A stretch of DNA of 64,000 nt from F-183 sp964627455. Its GTDB lineage: Bacteria > Acidobacteriota > Terriglobia > Bryobacterales > Bryobacteraceae. Position 1 is the stretch's first letter, and every line of letters begins with the position of its first letter. This document shows positions 43,140 to 51,937 of this stretch, piece by piece. The notes beneath the pieces were generated by a model, which saw nothing but the letters and a program-made list of their open reading frames with translations, had not been told where the DNA came from and did not search any database. The position numbers and the translations under genes were made by a program. The DNA lies in the NCBI GenBank assembly GCA_964627455.1, contig CAZVKC010000022.1, positions 1 through 64,000 of the forward strand, in the 5' to 3' direction.

Positions 43140-43216
43140 TGGTGCCGGCGGTAGGAGTTGAACCTACGACCTACGGATTATGAGACCGTCGCTCTAACCA
43201 CCTGAGCTACACCGGC
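43140..43216 (-). tRNA. tRNA with CAT anticodon (tRNA-Met, elongator type)
   Basis: A 77-base cloverleaf with CCA encoded. Acceptor GCCGGTG pairs with CGCCGGC (one T-G), D arm GCTC...GAGC, anticodon stem ACGGT/TCCGT-like with loop CTCATAA and anticodon at 43180-43182, T arm GTAGG/CCTAC with TTCAACT loop. The loop and stem look like elongator tRNA-Met; a tRNA-Ile with modified C34 also uses CAT and cannot be fully excluded. Confidence 0.93.
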
Positions 43217-43330
43217 ACGGTCTTGAGCAAGGACGGAAATCCTTCTCATCCAATAGCATAAAGGCTCACTTGCTCCGCTGTCAAATCGGCGCCCGGGGAA
43301 CACCGGGCCAAGCGCATCCAGGATAATGGC

Positions 43331-44728
43331 GTGGAACAGCTCGACCTGACATTCAATCTAGGCCGCAAACATCTCACTGTAACCGAGTTCACAGATATGC
43401 TCCGCGGGATGCTCGAAGAGGTATTCCCCGACATCTGGATCGCCGGCGAGATTTCCGGGGTCAAACCCCAGCCCAGTGGACACATCTACTTCACCCTGAA
43501 GGATGGCGACGCGGTCCTCAGCTGCGTCTGCTATCGCAATAGCGCCCGCTTTCTCCGATTCAAACCCCAGGACGGCGCCGCCGTACTCGCACGGGGACGC
43601 GTCGATATCTGGCCACCCAGCGGCAGGTATCAGCTCATCGTCGAAGCCCTCGAACCCCGCGGCCGCGGATCGCTCCAACTCGCCTACGAACAACTCAAGC
43701 AAAAGCTCAGCAAAGAGGGACTCTTCGATGAAACCCGCAAGAGACCACTACCTGCCCTGCCCCGCAAGATCGGAATCGTCACGTCCCCAACCGGTGCCGT
43801 GATCCAGGACATGCTGCGGATCCTCGAAAGCCGCTTCGCAGGACTCCATATCCGCCTCTTCCCCGCCCTTGTGCAAGGCGACGGATCCGCGCAACAGGTC
43901 TGTCGCGGCATCGAGCACTTCTCACAGAATCCCTGGGCGGACGTCATCATCGTCGCACGCGGCGGCGGCTCCCTCGAGGATCTCTGGACCTTCAACGAAG
44001 AATCCGTAGCGCGCGCCATTGCGGCGTCCGCCGTACCCGTCATCTCCGCCATCGGTCACGAAACCGACTACACCATCGCTGACTTTGTCGCCGATCTCCG
44101 GGCGCCCACGCCGTCAGCAGCGGCCGACCTGGTCATCCAGTCGAAATCGCGGCTCCTCGACCGGTTCCAACTCCTCGAAACACGGATCACGCAAACCGTT
44201 CGCTACCAGGTCGCGCAGCAACACCGCAAACTCCATCAGCTCGGCGTCGATCGCGTATCCGCGGCCTTAAGGCGTCGTCTCGGCAGACTGATCCAGAAAA
44301 CCGACGAAGCGGACTTCCGCCTCCGGGACTCCATCCGAACCGCACTCCGCAACGACCGCCGCACCCTCGAAAACCTGCGCGCGCAACTTCTCCGTCAGGA
44401 TGTCCGCGTGACACTCTCCGCAGCGCGCCACAGGCAACAGCGCCTGCAAGCCGCACTCCACACGGCCATGAACCGCCACATCAGCCGCCTGCGAACCCCT
44501 GTCCTGTCGGCGCACGCCCACCTGACTCAGCTCAACCCCCTCAAAATCCTCGAACGAGGATACGCCATTGTTCTCGATGAACGCGGCGCTCTCGTCAAGG
44601 ATGCCGCCCAGGCTCCACCAGCAACTCTCCTCGACATCCGGTTTGCCTCCAGCGCCCTACGCGCCAAGGTCGAAGGCGAGCCGAAAGGCGCAATGCGGAA
44701 ATCACGAAAGAAAACGGTCGAATCCTAA
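43331..44728 (+). CDS. xseA: Exodeoxyribonuclease VII large subunit
   Basis: A 465-residue XseA. N-terminal OB-fold: LTVTEFTDMLRGMLEEVFPD, WIAGEISGVKPQPSGHIYFT, CVCYRNSARFLRF. Catalytic domain: KIGIVTSPTGAVIQDMLRI, VIIVARGGGSLEDLWTFNEE, PVISAIGHETDYTIADFVAD, RAPTPSAAADLV. Long C-terminal coiled coils follow. It degrades single-stranded DNA in repair together with XseB, but no xseB-like small frame is evident directly downstream. GTG start. The coding strand is C-rich. Confidence 0.94.
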   Translation: MEQLDLTFNLGRKHLTVTEFTDMLRGMLEEVFPDIWIAGEISGVKPQPSGHIYFTLKDGDAVLSCVCYRNSARFLRFKPQDGAAVLARGRVDIWPPSGRYQLIVEALEPRGRGSLQLAYEQLKQKLSKEGLFDETRKRPLPALPRKIGIVTSPTGAVIQDMLRILESRFAGLHIRLFPALVQGDGSAQQVCRGIEHFSQNPWADVIIVARGGGSLEDLWTFNEESVARAIAASAVPVISAIGHETDYTIADFVADLRAPTPSAAADLVIQSKSRLLDRFQLLETRITQTVRYQVAQQHRKLHQLGVDRVSAALRRRLGRLIQKTDEADFRLRDSIRTALRNDRRTLENLRAQLLRQDVRVTLSAARHRQQRLQAALHTAMNRHISRLRTPVLSAHAHLTQLNPLKILERGYAIVLDERGALVKDAAQAPPATLLDIRFASSALRAKVEGEPKGAMRKSRKKTVES

Positions 44729-44819
44729 GCCGCCCGCCGATCATCCAAACACCAGGACAAATCCATCCGGCATTTTTCAGATGCTGCTATAATCCCAGGA
44801 AGAGGTTACAAGTAAGTCC

Positions 44820-45170
44820 ATGTTCGGAACCGAGACAACTACCACCGCCGTTACCCTAACTGATACGGCCATCAACAAGGTCCGTGAGATCCTCGACATG
44901 CAGGATCCCAAGCCCGCGGGACTGCGCATCTCTGTTGTCGGCGGCGGCTGCTCCGGCTTCAGCTATTCGATGGCGTTCGAGAGCGCCCCCGGTCTGATGG
45001 ACAAGGTCTACAACTTCGAAGGCCTGAAGGTTTTCATCGACCAGGCCAGCCTGCTCTATCTCGACGGCGCGCGCGTCGATTACGTCGAAACCCTCGAGGG
45101 TTCCGGCTTCAAGTTCGACAACCCGAACGTCAAGTCCACCTGCGGCTGCGGCTCTTCGTTCAGCGCGTAA
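44820..45170 (+). CDS. A-type iron-sulfur cluster insertion/carrier protein (ErpA/IscA-like)
   Basis: A 116-residue HesB-family protein with the three conserved cysteines: GLRISVVGGGCSGFSYSM and CGCG in VKSTCGCGSSFSA. Domain boundaries fit a full A-type carrier: LTDTAINKVREILDMQDP, FIDQASLLYLDGARVDYVET. It hands [Fe-S] clusters to targets, which may include the many clusters of the hydrogenase on this scaffold. It stands alone, with a GAGG about 12 bases before the ATG and a clear terminator after. Confidence 0.92.
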   Translation: MFGTETTTTAVTLTDTAINKVREILDMQDPKPAGLRISVVGGGCSGFSYSMAFESAPGLMDKVYNFEGLKVFIDQASLLYLDGARVDYVETLEGSGFKFDNPNVKSTCGCGSSFSA

Positions 45171-45203
45171 GACTTCTCCACAGCAAGATCGCAATCTGTC
45201 AAG

Positions 45204-45231
45204 GCGGCGGGCCACCAAACCCGCCGCTTTT
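45204..45231 (+). terminator. Intrinsic terminator of the A-type carrier gene
   Basis: GCGGCGGG (45204-45211), loop CCACCAAA, CCCGCCGC (45220-45227), then TTTTGATATTTT: a classic rho-independent terminator. Confidence 0.88.
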
Positions 45232-45259
45232 GATATTTTGGAGTGCAGGTAATCTCCAA

Positions 45260-46579
45260 GTGACCAGACGGACCTTCATGCAATCCACAACGGTGGCCGC
45301 AAGCGCAGCTGCAGCAGCCTCCGCCAACGCAGCCAGCAGTGCGAACGACAAGATCCAAATCGGATTCGTCGGTGCCGGTGCACGCGGGCAGGAACTGATG
45401 CAGGCCATGCTGGCCAACCCGGGCGTCGAAATCACCGCCTTGTCGGACGCCTACCAAGGCCGCATGGAACGCGGCGTGGAACGCACCAACGGCCGCGCCC
45501 GGAAGATCCGGAACTACAAGGAAATCCTCGCGGACAAGTCCATCGACGGCGTCGTCATCGCAACGCCCGATCACTGGCACAAGACCATGATCCTCGAAGC
45601 CTTCGCTGCCGGCAAAGATGTTTACTGCGAAAAGCCGATGACCTACACCGCTCGCGAAGGCGGCGAAATCATCGCTGCCGCCAGGAAATCGGGCCGGGTG
45701 CTGCAGATTGGCAGCCAGGGCATGAGTTCCGCGCTGCAGAAAAAGGCCAAGGAAATCATTCAATCCGGCAAACTCGGACAGATCACGCTGGTGCGCGCGG
45801 CCTACAACCGCAACACCGCGTCCGGCGCGTGGATCTACCCGATCCCGCCCGACGCCTCCCCGCAAACCGTCGACTGGGACGCCTTCCAGGGACCCGTCGC
45901 CAACCGCCGCCCCTTCTCGCTCGAGCGCTTCTTCCGCTGGCGCTGCTACAACGATTACTCCGGAGGCATCGCGACGGACCTCTTTGTACACCTCTGCACG
46001 ACTATTCACTTCCTCATGGATGCGAAGGTCCCTTCCCACGTGCTCGGCATGGGTCAGCTGTACCGCTGGAAGGAAAGCCGAGAAGTCCCCGACACACTCA
46101 ACGCCGTTCTGCAGTACCCGGAAGGATTCGCGGCGAACCTCAGTTCGACATTCAACAACCAGAGCGCCAGTGAAGGCAGCTTCGTGTTCCTCGGAACCAA
46201 AGGCAGCCTTTCAATCGGATTCGACAAAGTGGTCTTCACGCCGGAATATGCTATCGAGGACAACCGCTGGGTTGTCGAAAGCTGGCCCCGCGCGCTCGAG
46301 GACAAGTATTACGCCGATCCCAAAGTACGTTCCACGGAACTGACCGGAACCTGGAAACAACGGGCCGCCGAAGGCTCCATCACCTACTTCTCAGAAGGCC
46401 AGGAATCCACGGTTGCGCACATGGGTCACTTCCTCGACTCGATGCGAACCCGCAAGCCCTACTGGGAAGATGGTTCCGCGGGACATCATGCTGCCGCCTG
46501 CGCGCACATGGTCAACCTCTCGGCCAAAGAAAAGCGCATGGTCGAGTGGGATTTCGCCAAAGACGACATCAAAACCTAG
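45260..46579 (+). CDS. Tat-exported Gfo/Idh/MocA-family oxidoreductase
   Basis: A 439-residue oxidoreductase-like protein. The GTG at 45260 gives a twin-arginine signal, TRRTFMQSTTVAASAAAAAS, then Rossmann QIGFVGAGARGQELMQA, IDGVVIATPDHWHKTMI, DVYCEKPMTYTAREGGEI and the C-terminal domain (FFRWRCYNDYSGGIATDLF, VHLCTTIHFLMDAKVPSHV) containing the catalytic His region. No transmembrane anchor. This is the second exported member of the family in the window. Its 3' end is followed by a 98-base spacer and then a DUF7948-like gene. Confidence 0.87.
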   Translation: MTRRTFMQSTTVAASAAAAASANAASSANDKIQIGFVGAGARGQELMQAMLANPGVEITALSDAYQGRMERGVERTNGRARKIRNYKEILADKSIDGVVIATPDHWHKTMILEAFAAGKDVYCEKPMTYTAREGGEIIAAARKSGRVLQIGSQGMSSALQKKAKEIIQSGKLGQITLVRAAYNRNTASGAWIYPIPPDASPQTVDWDAFQGPVANRRPFSLERFFRWRCYNDYSGGIATDLFVHLCTTIHFLMDAKVPSHVLGMGQLYRWKESREVPDTLNAVLQYPEGFAANLSSTFNNQSASEGSFVFLGTKGSLSIGFDKVVFTPEYAIEDNRWVVESWPRALEDKYYADPKVRSTELTGTWKQRAAEGSITYFSEGQESTVAHMGHFLDSMRTRKPYWEDGSAGHHAAACAHMVNLSAKEKRMVEWDFAKDDIKT

Positions 46580-46677
46580 TACCAGAACCCCAATCGGTAC
46601 GCCGGATATGGAACGTACCGTACTTCAGAATCCTTCTGGACCCCTGCCCCGGATCCTTAGCATGGACTCACGACGCC

Positions 46678-47319
46678 ATGCTTGCCCTCACTCTTTTGTT
46701 GCACCTTTCGATGACGGCCACAAAGCCAGTCGAGCTGCCGGCGCTGCAGGAACCGGCTCCCCGCGAAAGCAAATTCCGAATCGAGCCCAATATGGGCCGT
46801 TATGCGGAAGAAGTGAAGTATGTGATGTTCGTGCAGGACGGTGTCGTGCTGTTCACCGACGACGGCATGGTGGACTCTTCAGGCGTGGGCGTCGTGCTGA
46901 AGAACTCCAACAGCGGCGCGTTCAATGCGCTCGGCTTTCGCTGCGCGGTTCGCAACACCCTCGAGAACGATGGTCCGCTCTACATCCCGATCTACTCGAA
47001 ACTCGTGCGCCGCAATGTATACGAAGGAATCGACGCCATCTACGCGCTGTCTCCGGAAGGCGAATTGGAAGTCAGCTTCTTCCTGCAGCCCACTGCGAAG
47101 CTCAGCGACATCCTTGTCGCCTACCAGGGCGTCGAAAAGATCGAAACGACCAAGCAGAATGAACTCGCGCTGAAGACCATTACCGGCAAGGTCGTCCAGC
47201 GCTGCCCGCGGATTCTGCGATTGATGGGTGACCGGTATGTTGCGCTTTCGGTCGGCATGAAACTCGGCGGTGATGGATACGTGCGGTTTTCGGGGCGCGC
47301 TGCCGGCCTCGGCGATTAG
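46678..47319 (+). CDS. Exported stand-alone DUF7948-like protein
   Basis: A 213-residue protein with signal LALTLLLHLSMTATK. The mature part follows the pattern of the DUF7948 domain that normally sits before beta-propeller (SBBP) repeats in Solibacter-type secreted proteins: FRIEPNMGRYAEEVKYVMFV, YEGIDAIYALSPEGELEVSF, FFLQPTAKLSDILVAYQGV and LALKTITGKVVQRCPRILRL. Here no repeats follow, so it is an isolated domain. Assignment rests on pattern memory and should be checked with a profile. Convergent with the next gene, 14 bases apart. Confidence 0.6.
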   Translation: MLALTLLLHLSMTATKPVELPALQEPAPRESKFRIEPNMGRYAEEVKYVMFVQDGVVLFTDDGMVDSSGVGVVLKNSNSGAFNALGFRCAVRNTLENDGPLYIPIYSKLVRRNVYEGIDAIYALSPEGELEVSFFLQPTAKLSDILVAYQGVEKIETTKQNELALKTITGKVVQRCPRILRLMGDRYVALSVGMKLGGDGYVRFSGRAAGLGD

Positions 47320-47333
47320 CCGCAGCCGCGGCT

Positions 47334-48521
47334 TCAACGACTGCCGAAGAGCGGTCCGTACATGCGGATCTCAACCGGCCACGATCGCAAACCGGCGATC
47401 GGTACAGTGAGTGTACATTCGCCAACAGCGATGGCAGTGGCCGCCACCTGCGGTTCGACCTCAAACACGCGCCTTTCTTTGCTCATATCGACGTACCCCT
47501 CGTGGCTCGACAGCACCGCGCCGGCTCCGTCCTGCATCCGGAATCGATAGTGAATCGCCCCTTGTGGCAAGTGCGGATCGAACACAATTCTATCGACGCC
47601 GCGCGGAATCTGAATCACCTGTGTCTCGGGTCCGGCAGGACACGAAAACCAGTGCGAAACCTCCGCCTTCGTTCGCTTCTCCTGCGCGTAGAAGAAGAAG
47701 CCGATCGCAGCAATGCCGAGCAAAACAACGAAGAGCACACCGAAGAATCGCGGCCAGTCGTTGGGCGGAACCGCGACCTTCGCGGGAGGCCGCGAAGATA
47801 CGAACCGGTTGACGCCGCCGGGGGCCGGTTGGCCAACCGCGTAAGGCGAACCCGCAGGAAATGCCGTCAACCCGAGCGATTGCGCGACCTCACGCGCGTC
47901 CAGGTACTCACCCGCCCACGCCGAACGCTGGGGATTCCGTTCTCCCAGAATCAGCCGGCCACCGGGACCCTCCGTGCCGGCAACGTACTCGTGCAGCCAA
48001 ACCGAGTTGGTCCAATTGAAACCGAAGGGCAGCAGGCCCGCGGCGCGGTCGGGCTGAAAGGACTCCGCATATTTCTGCCTATATGTCCGGCCTTGAAACT
48101 GAATCTGCGAACGGTCGCTGGAACGCTCGAGCGGTTCGCCGCCTGTTGCCGTCACCAGCCACCAACGGCCATCATCCCAACCTAGAATGGCGGGCGTCGA
48201 ACCCGCAGCCTCCGGGGTGAGTGTGTACTCGTGACGCTCGACGGCCTGCCATTGATCGCGGCCAACTTCGACAGACTGGCTGTAACAGGCGAATCCAGCG
48301 ACCCGGTATGCGACGTTCCGCAGAACCATGCGCGTACCGATGGCGATTGCTGGTGAACGCTCCGCAAACGGCCGAGGCGGCTGACACTGCCACTGCCCGG
48401 ACGCCAAGTCAAAGACGAAGCAATTCCAGCACGACGGGCAAACCATCCCCGGCAGCGGCGCCGGAGCTTCCTGCGGTTGCGGAAGATACGGCCACGGCGA
48501 CCGGCAGATAGGGCATTGCAT
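47334..48521 (-). CDS. DUF4178-like protein with zinc ribbon and one membrane helix
   Basis: A 395-residue protein. N-terminal zinc ribbon: MQCPICRSPW and VCPSCWNCFVF (CxxC pairs). A DUF4178-type middle: IAIGTRMVLRNVAYRVAGFA, RDQWQAVERHEYTL, ILGWDDGRWWLVTATGGEP. One transmembrane helix at about 265-285 (FFGVLFVVLLGIAAIGFFFY) is followed by a beta-rich C-terminal domain. Function unknown. It begins 6 bases after sua5 and so is the third gene of the prfB operon. Confidence 0.72.
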   Translation of the reverse strand: MQCPICRSPWPYLPQPQEAPAPLPGMVCPSCWNCFVFDLASGQWQCQPPRPFAERSPAIAIGTRMVLRNVAYRVAGFACYSQSVEVGRDQWQAVERHEYTLTPEAAGSTPAILGWDDGRWWLVTATGGEPLERSSDRSQIQFQGRTYRQKYAESFQPDRAAGLLPFGFNWTNSVWLHEYVAGTEGPGGRLILGERNPQRSAWAGEYLDAREVAQSLGLTAFPAGSPYAVGQPAPGGVNRFVSSRPPAKVAVPPNDWPRFFGVLFVVLLGIAAIGFFFYAQEKRTKAEVSHWFSCPAGPETQVIQIPRGVDRIVFDPHLPQGAIHYRFRMQDGAGAVLSSHEGYVDMSKERRVFEVEPQVAATAIAVGECTLTVPIAGLRSWPVEIRMYGPLFGSR

Positions 48522-48527
48522 GGGACT

Positions 48528-49436
48528 TCACTCTGCAGCGGAGCGGCGGAGACGGTCACGCAGTGCGTCCCAGCCGGCCTCTTCTGGAAGAGATTCAACG
48601 GCGATGGTGTGGACACCGCGCGCATCAAGGTCGTGCAGCACTGCGTAAATCCGGGAGGCGTACGCTTCCGGATCCGCAGGCATCTGTACCGCGATCGTTG
48701 CATCCGGCTGTTCCACGTGATGCCAGACGTATGCAGCGTCCACCGGCGGAATTTCGCCCGGTCGCACAATCAGCACGCGCGCATGACGCGGGCTGTAGTG
48801 CTTGCGATGCATACCCGGCGCTTCATGCGCCATTCCGTCTCTCGCGTCAGCCGTCTCGAACACCGCTTCCGGTAACACCAGCATTCCGGGACGCAGCAGT
48901 CGAACCGTGCCATCCGCATGAACAGCGACCACGGTGGACTCAATCCCGACATCACAGGATCCGCCATCCAGCACCGGGACCTCATCGCCGAACGCGTTGC
49001 GCACATGCTCCGCAGTGGTCGGCGAAATCTGCGTAAACTTGTTGGCGCTGGGGGCGGCGAGCGGAAGTCCAGCCGCACGCAAGAGTTCGAGCGCAAGCGG
49101 ATGCCGCGGCATCCGCAGGCCGACGGAATCGAGTCCCGCAGTGACGATGTCAGGGATTGCAGGAGATTTGGGGACCACCAGCGTCAGTGGTCCCGGCCAG
49201 TATTGCTGTGCAAGACGCTCAGCCGCTTCGGGCCAGGCGCGGCTCAGAGTCCGCGCCATCTCGATGGATGACACGTGCACGATGAGAGGGCTCGTCGACG
49301 GACGGCCCTTCAACTCGTACACGCGGCGCACGGCCGCTTCATCGAGCGCGTTCGCCCCGAGTCCGTAAACAGTCTCGGTTGGGAACGCGACCACGCCGCC
49401 CGACTGCAATATCCGGGCTGCGTCCGCGATCGTCAT
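48528..49436 (-). CDS. L-threonylcarbamoyladenylate synthase (Sua5 type)
   Basis: A 302-residue YrdC/Sua5 enzyme making TC-AMP for the t6A modification of tRNA. YrdC domain: GGVVAFPTETVYGLGANALD, VYELKGRPSTSPLIVHVSS, YWPGPLTLVVPKS, GLRMPRHPLALELLRAAGLP and APSANKFTQISPTTAEHV. The Sua5 C-terminal domain follows (APGMHRKHYSPRHARVLIV). ATG 49436 overlaps the prfB stop by ATGA, so it is translated with RF2. Open frame continues upstream inside prfB but without meaning. Confidence 0.92.
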   Translation of the reverse strand: MTIADAARILQSGGVVAFPTETVYGLGANALDEAAVRRVYELKGRPSTSPLIVHVSSIEMARTLSRAWPEAAERLAQQYWPGPLTLVVPKSPAIPDIVTAGLDSVGLRMPRHPLALELLRAAGLPLAAPSANKFTQISPTTAEHVRNAFGDEVPVLDGGSCDVGIESTVVAVHADGTVRLLRPGMLVLPEAVFETADARDGMAHEAPGMHRKHYSPRHARVLIVRPGEIPPVDAAYVWHHVEQPDATIAVQMPADPEAYASRIYAVLHDLDARGVHTIAVESLPEEAGWDALRDRLRRSAAE

Positions 49437-50570
49437 TCGGGCAGATCGTCCTTGCCGTCGCCGCCGGCGGTCTTGCCGGTCTTGCGCCAGACGAGCCACG
49501 CGTGTTGCAGATTCTCGAGATCGCCGTCGAGTACGCGGTCGACATCGCCGACCGAGAACTTGGTGCGGTGGTCCTTGATGAGCCGGTATGGCGCGAGCAC
49601 GTAGGAACGAATCTGGGATCCGAAGTTGATATCCATCTTCGTATCCTCGAGCTTCTTTTCCTGCTCGCGGCGCTTGTTCATCTCGTATTCGAAGAGCTTG
49701 GCGCGCAACTGCTTCAACGCGCTCGCGCGATTCTTGTGCTGCGAACGTTCGTTCTGGCACTGCACGACGATTCCGGTCGGGAGGTGCGTCATGCGAACCG
49801 CGGATTCGGTGCGGTTCACGTGCTGTCCGCCCGCGCCCGACGCGCGAAACACATCGGTCTTGATGTCTTCCGGCTTGATCTCGATCTTCACGTCGTCGTC
49901 GACTTGCGGGATGACGAAAACAGAAGCAAACGACGTATGCCGGCGCGCGGCAGCATCGAACGGCGAGATGCGGACGAGACGATGCACGCCGATTTCCGAC
50001 GACAACATGCCAAACGCGTTGGGACCGTTGATCTCCATGGTCGCGGACTTGATGCCCGCGCCGTCGCCGTCCTGCGAGTCCGTGACATTGGCTTCGAAAC
50101 CGTTGCGTTCGGCCCAGCGCAGGTACATGCGCATCAGCATCTCGGCCCAATCCTGGCTCTCGGTTCCACCGGCGCCGGGATGGATCGTGACGATCGCGCT
50201 CTTCGGATCATTCTCGCCCGACAACAGCATGCCGGTTTCGAGCTTGCCGACGTGGGTCGCGAACGACTTCAGTTCCCGCTCGATGTCGGCGGTCATGTCC
50301 TCGCCCTCGCGCGCGAGTTCGAACATCGTGTCGATGTCCTCGGTCAGGCGCGCCACACGGGCTTCGGACTCGATCGCTTCTTCGAGCCGCTTGCGATCCT
50401 GCATGACCTTCTGGGATCGTTCCTGATCGTTCCAGAATGCCGGATCGGAGATGATTTCTTCAGTTTTGGCTAGTTCAGCCTTCTTTTTGGGAGTGTCAAA
50501 GATAGCTCCGCACAGCTTCAGCTTGCTGGCGGAGCGGCGTGTATTCCCGTTCGAGTTCTTCGAGCGTCAT
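49433..50570 (-). CDS. prfB: Peptide chain release factor 2 with programmed +1 frameshift
   Basis: The gene begins MTLEELEREYTPLRQQAEAV and reads 24 codons to an in-frame TGA (50498-50496). Moving +1 at CTT-TGA-C gives DTPKKKAELAKTEEIISDPA and then a full RF2 of about 378 residues: IHPGAGGTESQDWAEMLMRM, the SPF codon-recognition tripeptide in VRISPFDAAARRHTSFASV, and the catalytic GGQ in RASGAGGQHVNRTESAVR. RF2 terminates at TGA and TAA, and this TGA makes its synthesis self-regulated. The first codons are lost if one searches uninterrupted frames. First gene of the prfB-sua5-DUF4178-like operon. Confidence 0.95.
50495..50510 (-). promoter_or_regulatory. Programmed +1 frameshift signal of prfB
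   Basis: Read on the minus strand: CGG AGC TAT CTT TGA C, with TATCTTTGAC identical to the known RF2 site and GGAG placed as the stimulatory Shine-Dalgarno-like element a few bases before CTT. Confidence 0.93.
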
Positions 50571-50614
50571 TACAAACATCAGTGTATCAATGAGTGCGGG
50601 GATATCATCAGATC

Positions 50615-51937
50615 ATGGCATTTCCGTTTGTTGCCGCCGCGGTATCGCTGTTCCTGGCGCAGACGCCGGACGCTGCACTCGATCAACTCGCGTCGCAGCA
50701 TATCCAGAAGAACAAGATTCCAGGCGCGGTGCTGGTGGTAGTGCGCGGCGACCGCGTCGCGTATGCGAAGGGCTTCGGCGTTGCCAACGTCGAAACCGGC
50801 GAGGCTGTTACGCCCGATCACTTGTTCCGCGTAGGATCCACGACCAAGATGATGGTGGCTGCTTCGGTGTTGAAGCTCACCGAGTCGACACGTTTGCGTT
50901 TGACCGATCCCGTGGATCTGCACGTTCCGAACCTCGATCCGGCAATCGGTAAGCTGACCGCGCATCAATTGTTGAGCCACACCAGTGGACTGCTGGATCG
51001 CGCGCCGATGTACGGTCTACAGGACGATACGGCGCTGGGAGCCAACGTCCGGTCCTGGAAGGCGGACATGCTGTTCACCGAACCCGGCAAAGTGTATTCG
51101 TATTCGAATCCCGGATATGCGCTGGCGGGGCGGCTGATTGAATCGGTTTCGGGCCGTTCGTTCGCAGACGCGCTCGAGGACCTCATCTTCAAGCCCGCGG
51201 GAATGAACCGCACAACCTTCCGTCCGACGATGGCCATGACGTATCCGCTGGCGCAAGGGCATGACACGCCCACATCGATAGCACGGCCGGCAGCCAACAA
51301 CGCGGGGTACTGGCCCGCAGGATCGATGTTCACCTCCGGCCGGGACTTCGCGCGATTCGCGATCGCCTTGCTGCATGACGGTGAGGTGGACGGAAAGCGG
51401 GTGCTGAGCGCGAAGGCGGTTCGCGAGATGATGACGCCGAAAGTCAAAGTGGATGGCAGTGTGGATGGGAAGTTTTATGGATACGGGCTCTCGCTCGATC
51501 CGGAATTCGACCTCGTGGAACATGCTGGAGGGCGCATGGGATACACCAGCCACGTGATGCTGCATCCGAAAGACAAGCTGGCGGTGATCGTGCTGACCAA
51601 CCTGAATGGCGGCGATGCCGGTGGATTAGCCCGGGCGGCGATGGATCTGGTGTTTGGCCAGAAGGCGGCGCCCCGCAAACTCCCGCCATCCCAAAGTGCG
51701 AACCTGTCGGCCTATGTTGGATCCTATCGAAATGACCCGGAGTCAGTTATAACCGTAACCGTGGGATCGCCGGCTGGTCACCTGCTGGTGAAGATGAATG
51801 GCCGGTCGCTGGACATGGCGCCTTCCGATGCCGGAAACTGTTTTGAAAGCAGGCCGCCTTCCGTTACGACGCTGTGCTTCAGCGGAGCCGGCAATGCCTA
51901 TGCTCACGCAGGAGGCCGTTCGTTTGCCAGGTACTGA
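50615..51937 (+). CDS. Exported serine hydrolase, class C beta-lactamase family
   Basis: About 440 residues with signal FPFVAAAVSLFLAQTPD. Active-site motifs: SxxK in FRVGSTTKMMVAASVLKL, YxN in YSYSNPGYALAGR and HxG in VEHAGGRMGYTSH. The C-terminal extra beta domain (QSANLSAYVGSYRNDPESV) is common in esterase or D-aminopeptidase-like members. Function could be peptidoglycan peptide hydrolysis or esterase. ATG 50615 is used because it directly precedes the signal peptide; 44 bases separate it from the divergent prfB start. Its end overlaps the next gene by 44 bases. Confidence 0.86.
   Translation: MAFPFVAAAVSLFLAQTPDAALDQLASQHIQKNKIPGAVLVVVRGDRVAYAKGFGVANVETGEAVTPDHLFRVGSTTKMMVAASVLKLTESTRLRLTDPVDLHVPNLDPAIGKLTAHQLLSHTSGLLDRAPMYGLQDDTALGANVRSWKADMLFTEPGKVYSYSNPGYALAGRLIESVSGRSFADALEDLIFKPAGMNRTTFRPTMAMTYPLAQGHDTPTSIARPAANNAGYWPAGSMFTSGRDFARFAIALLHDGEVDGKRVLSAKAVREMMTPKVKVDGSVDGKFYGYGLSLDPEFDLVEHAGGRMGYTSHVMLHPKDKLAVIVLTNLNGGDAGGLARAAMDLVFGQKAAPRKLPPSQSANLSAYVGSYRNDPESVITVTVGSPAGHLLVKMNGRSLDMAPSDAGNCFESRPPSVTTLCFSGAGNAYAHAGGRSFARY

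Noticed and set aside
43140..43216. tRNA-Ile (CAT, lysidine) as alternative identity
   Set aside because: Anticodon loop CTCATAA and the stem resemble elongator tRNA-Met more; not fully excluded.
43217..43330. GCCCGG/CCGGGC hairpin before xseA as terminator
   Set aside because: Only 6 bp, no T-tract, and it lies upstream of xseA and of the minus-strand tRNA.
48528..50150. One long minus-strand frame covering sua5 and most of prfB
   Set aside because: The upstream half is out of frame with RF2 and reads as Arg-rich shadow; the two real genes overlap only by ATGA.
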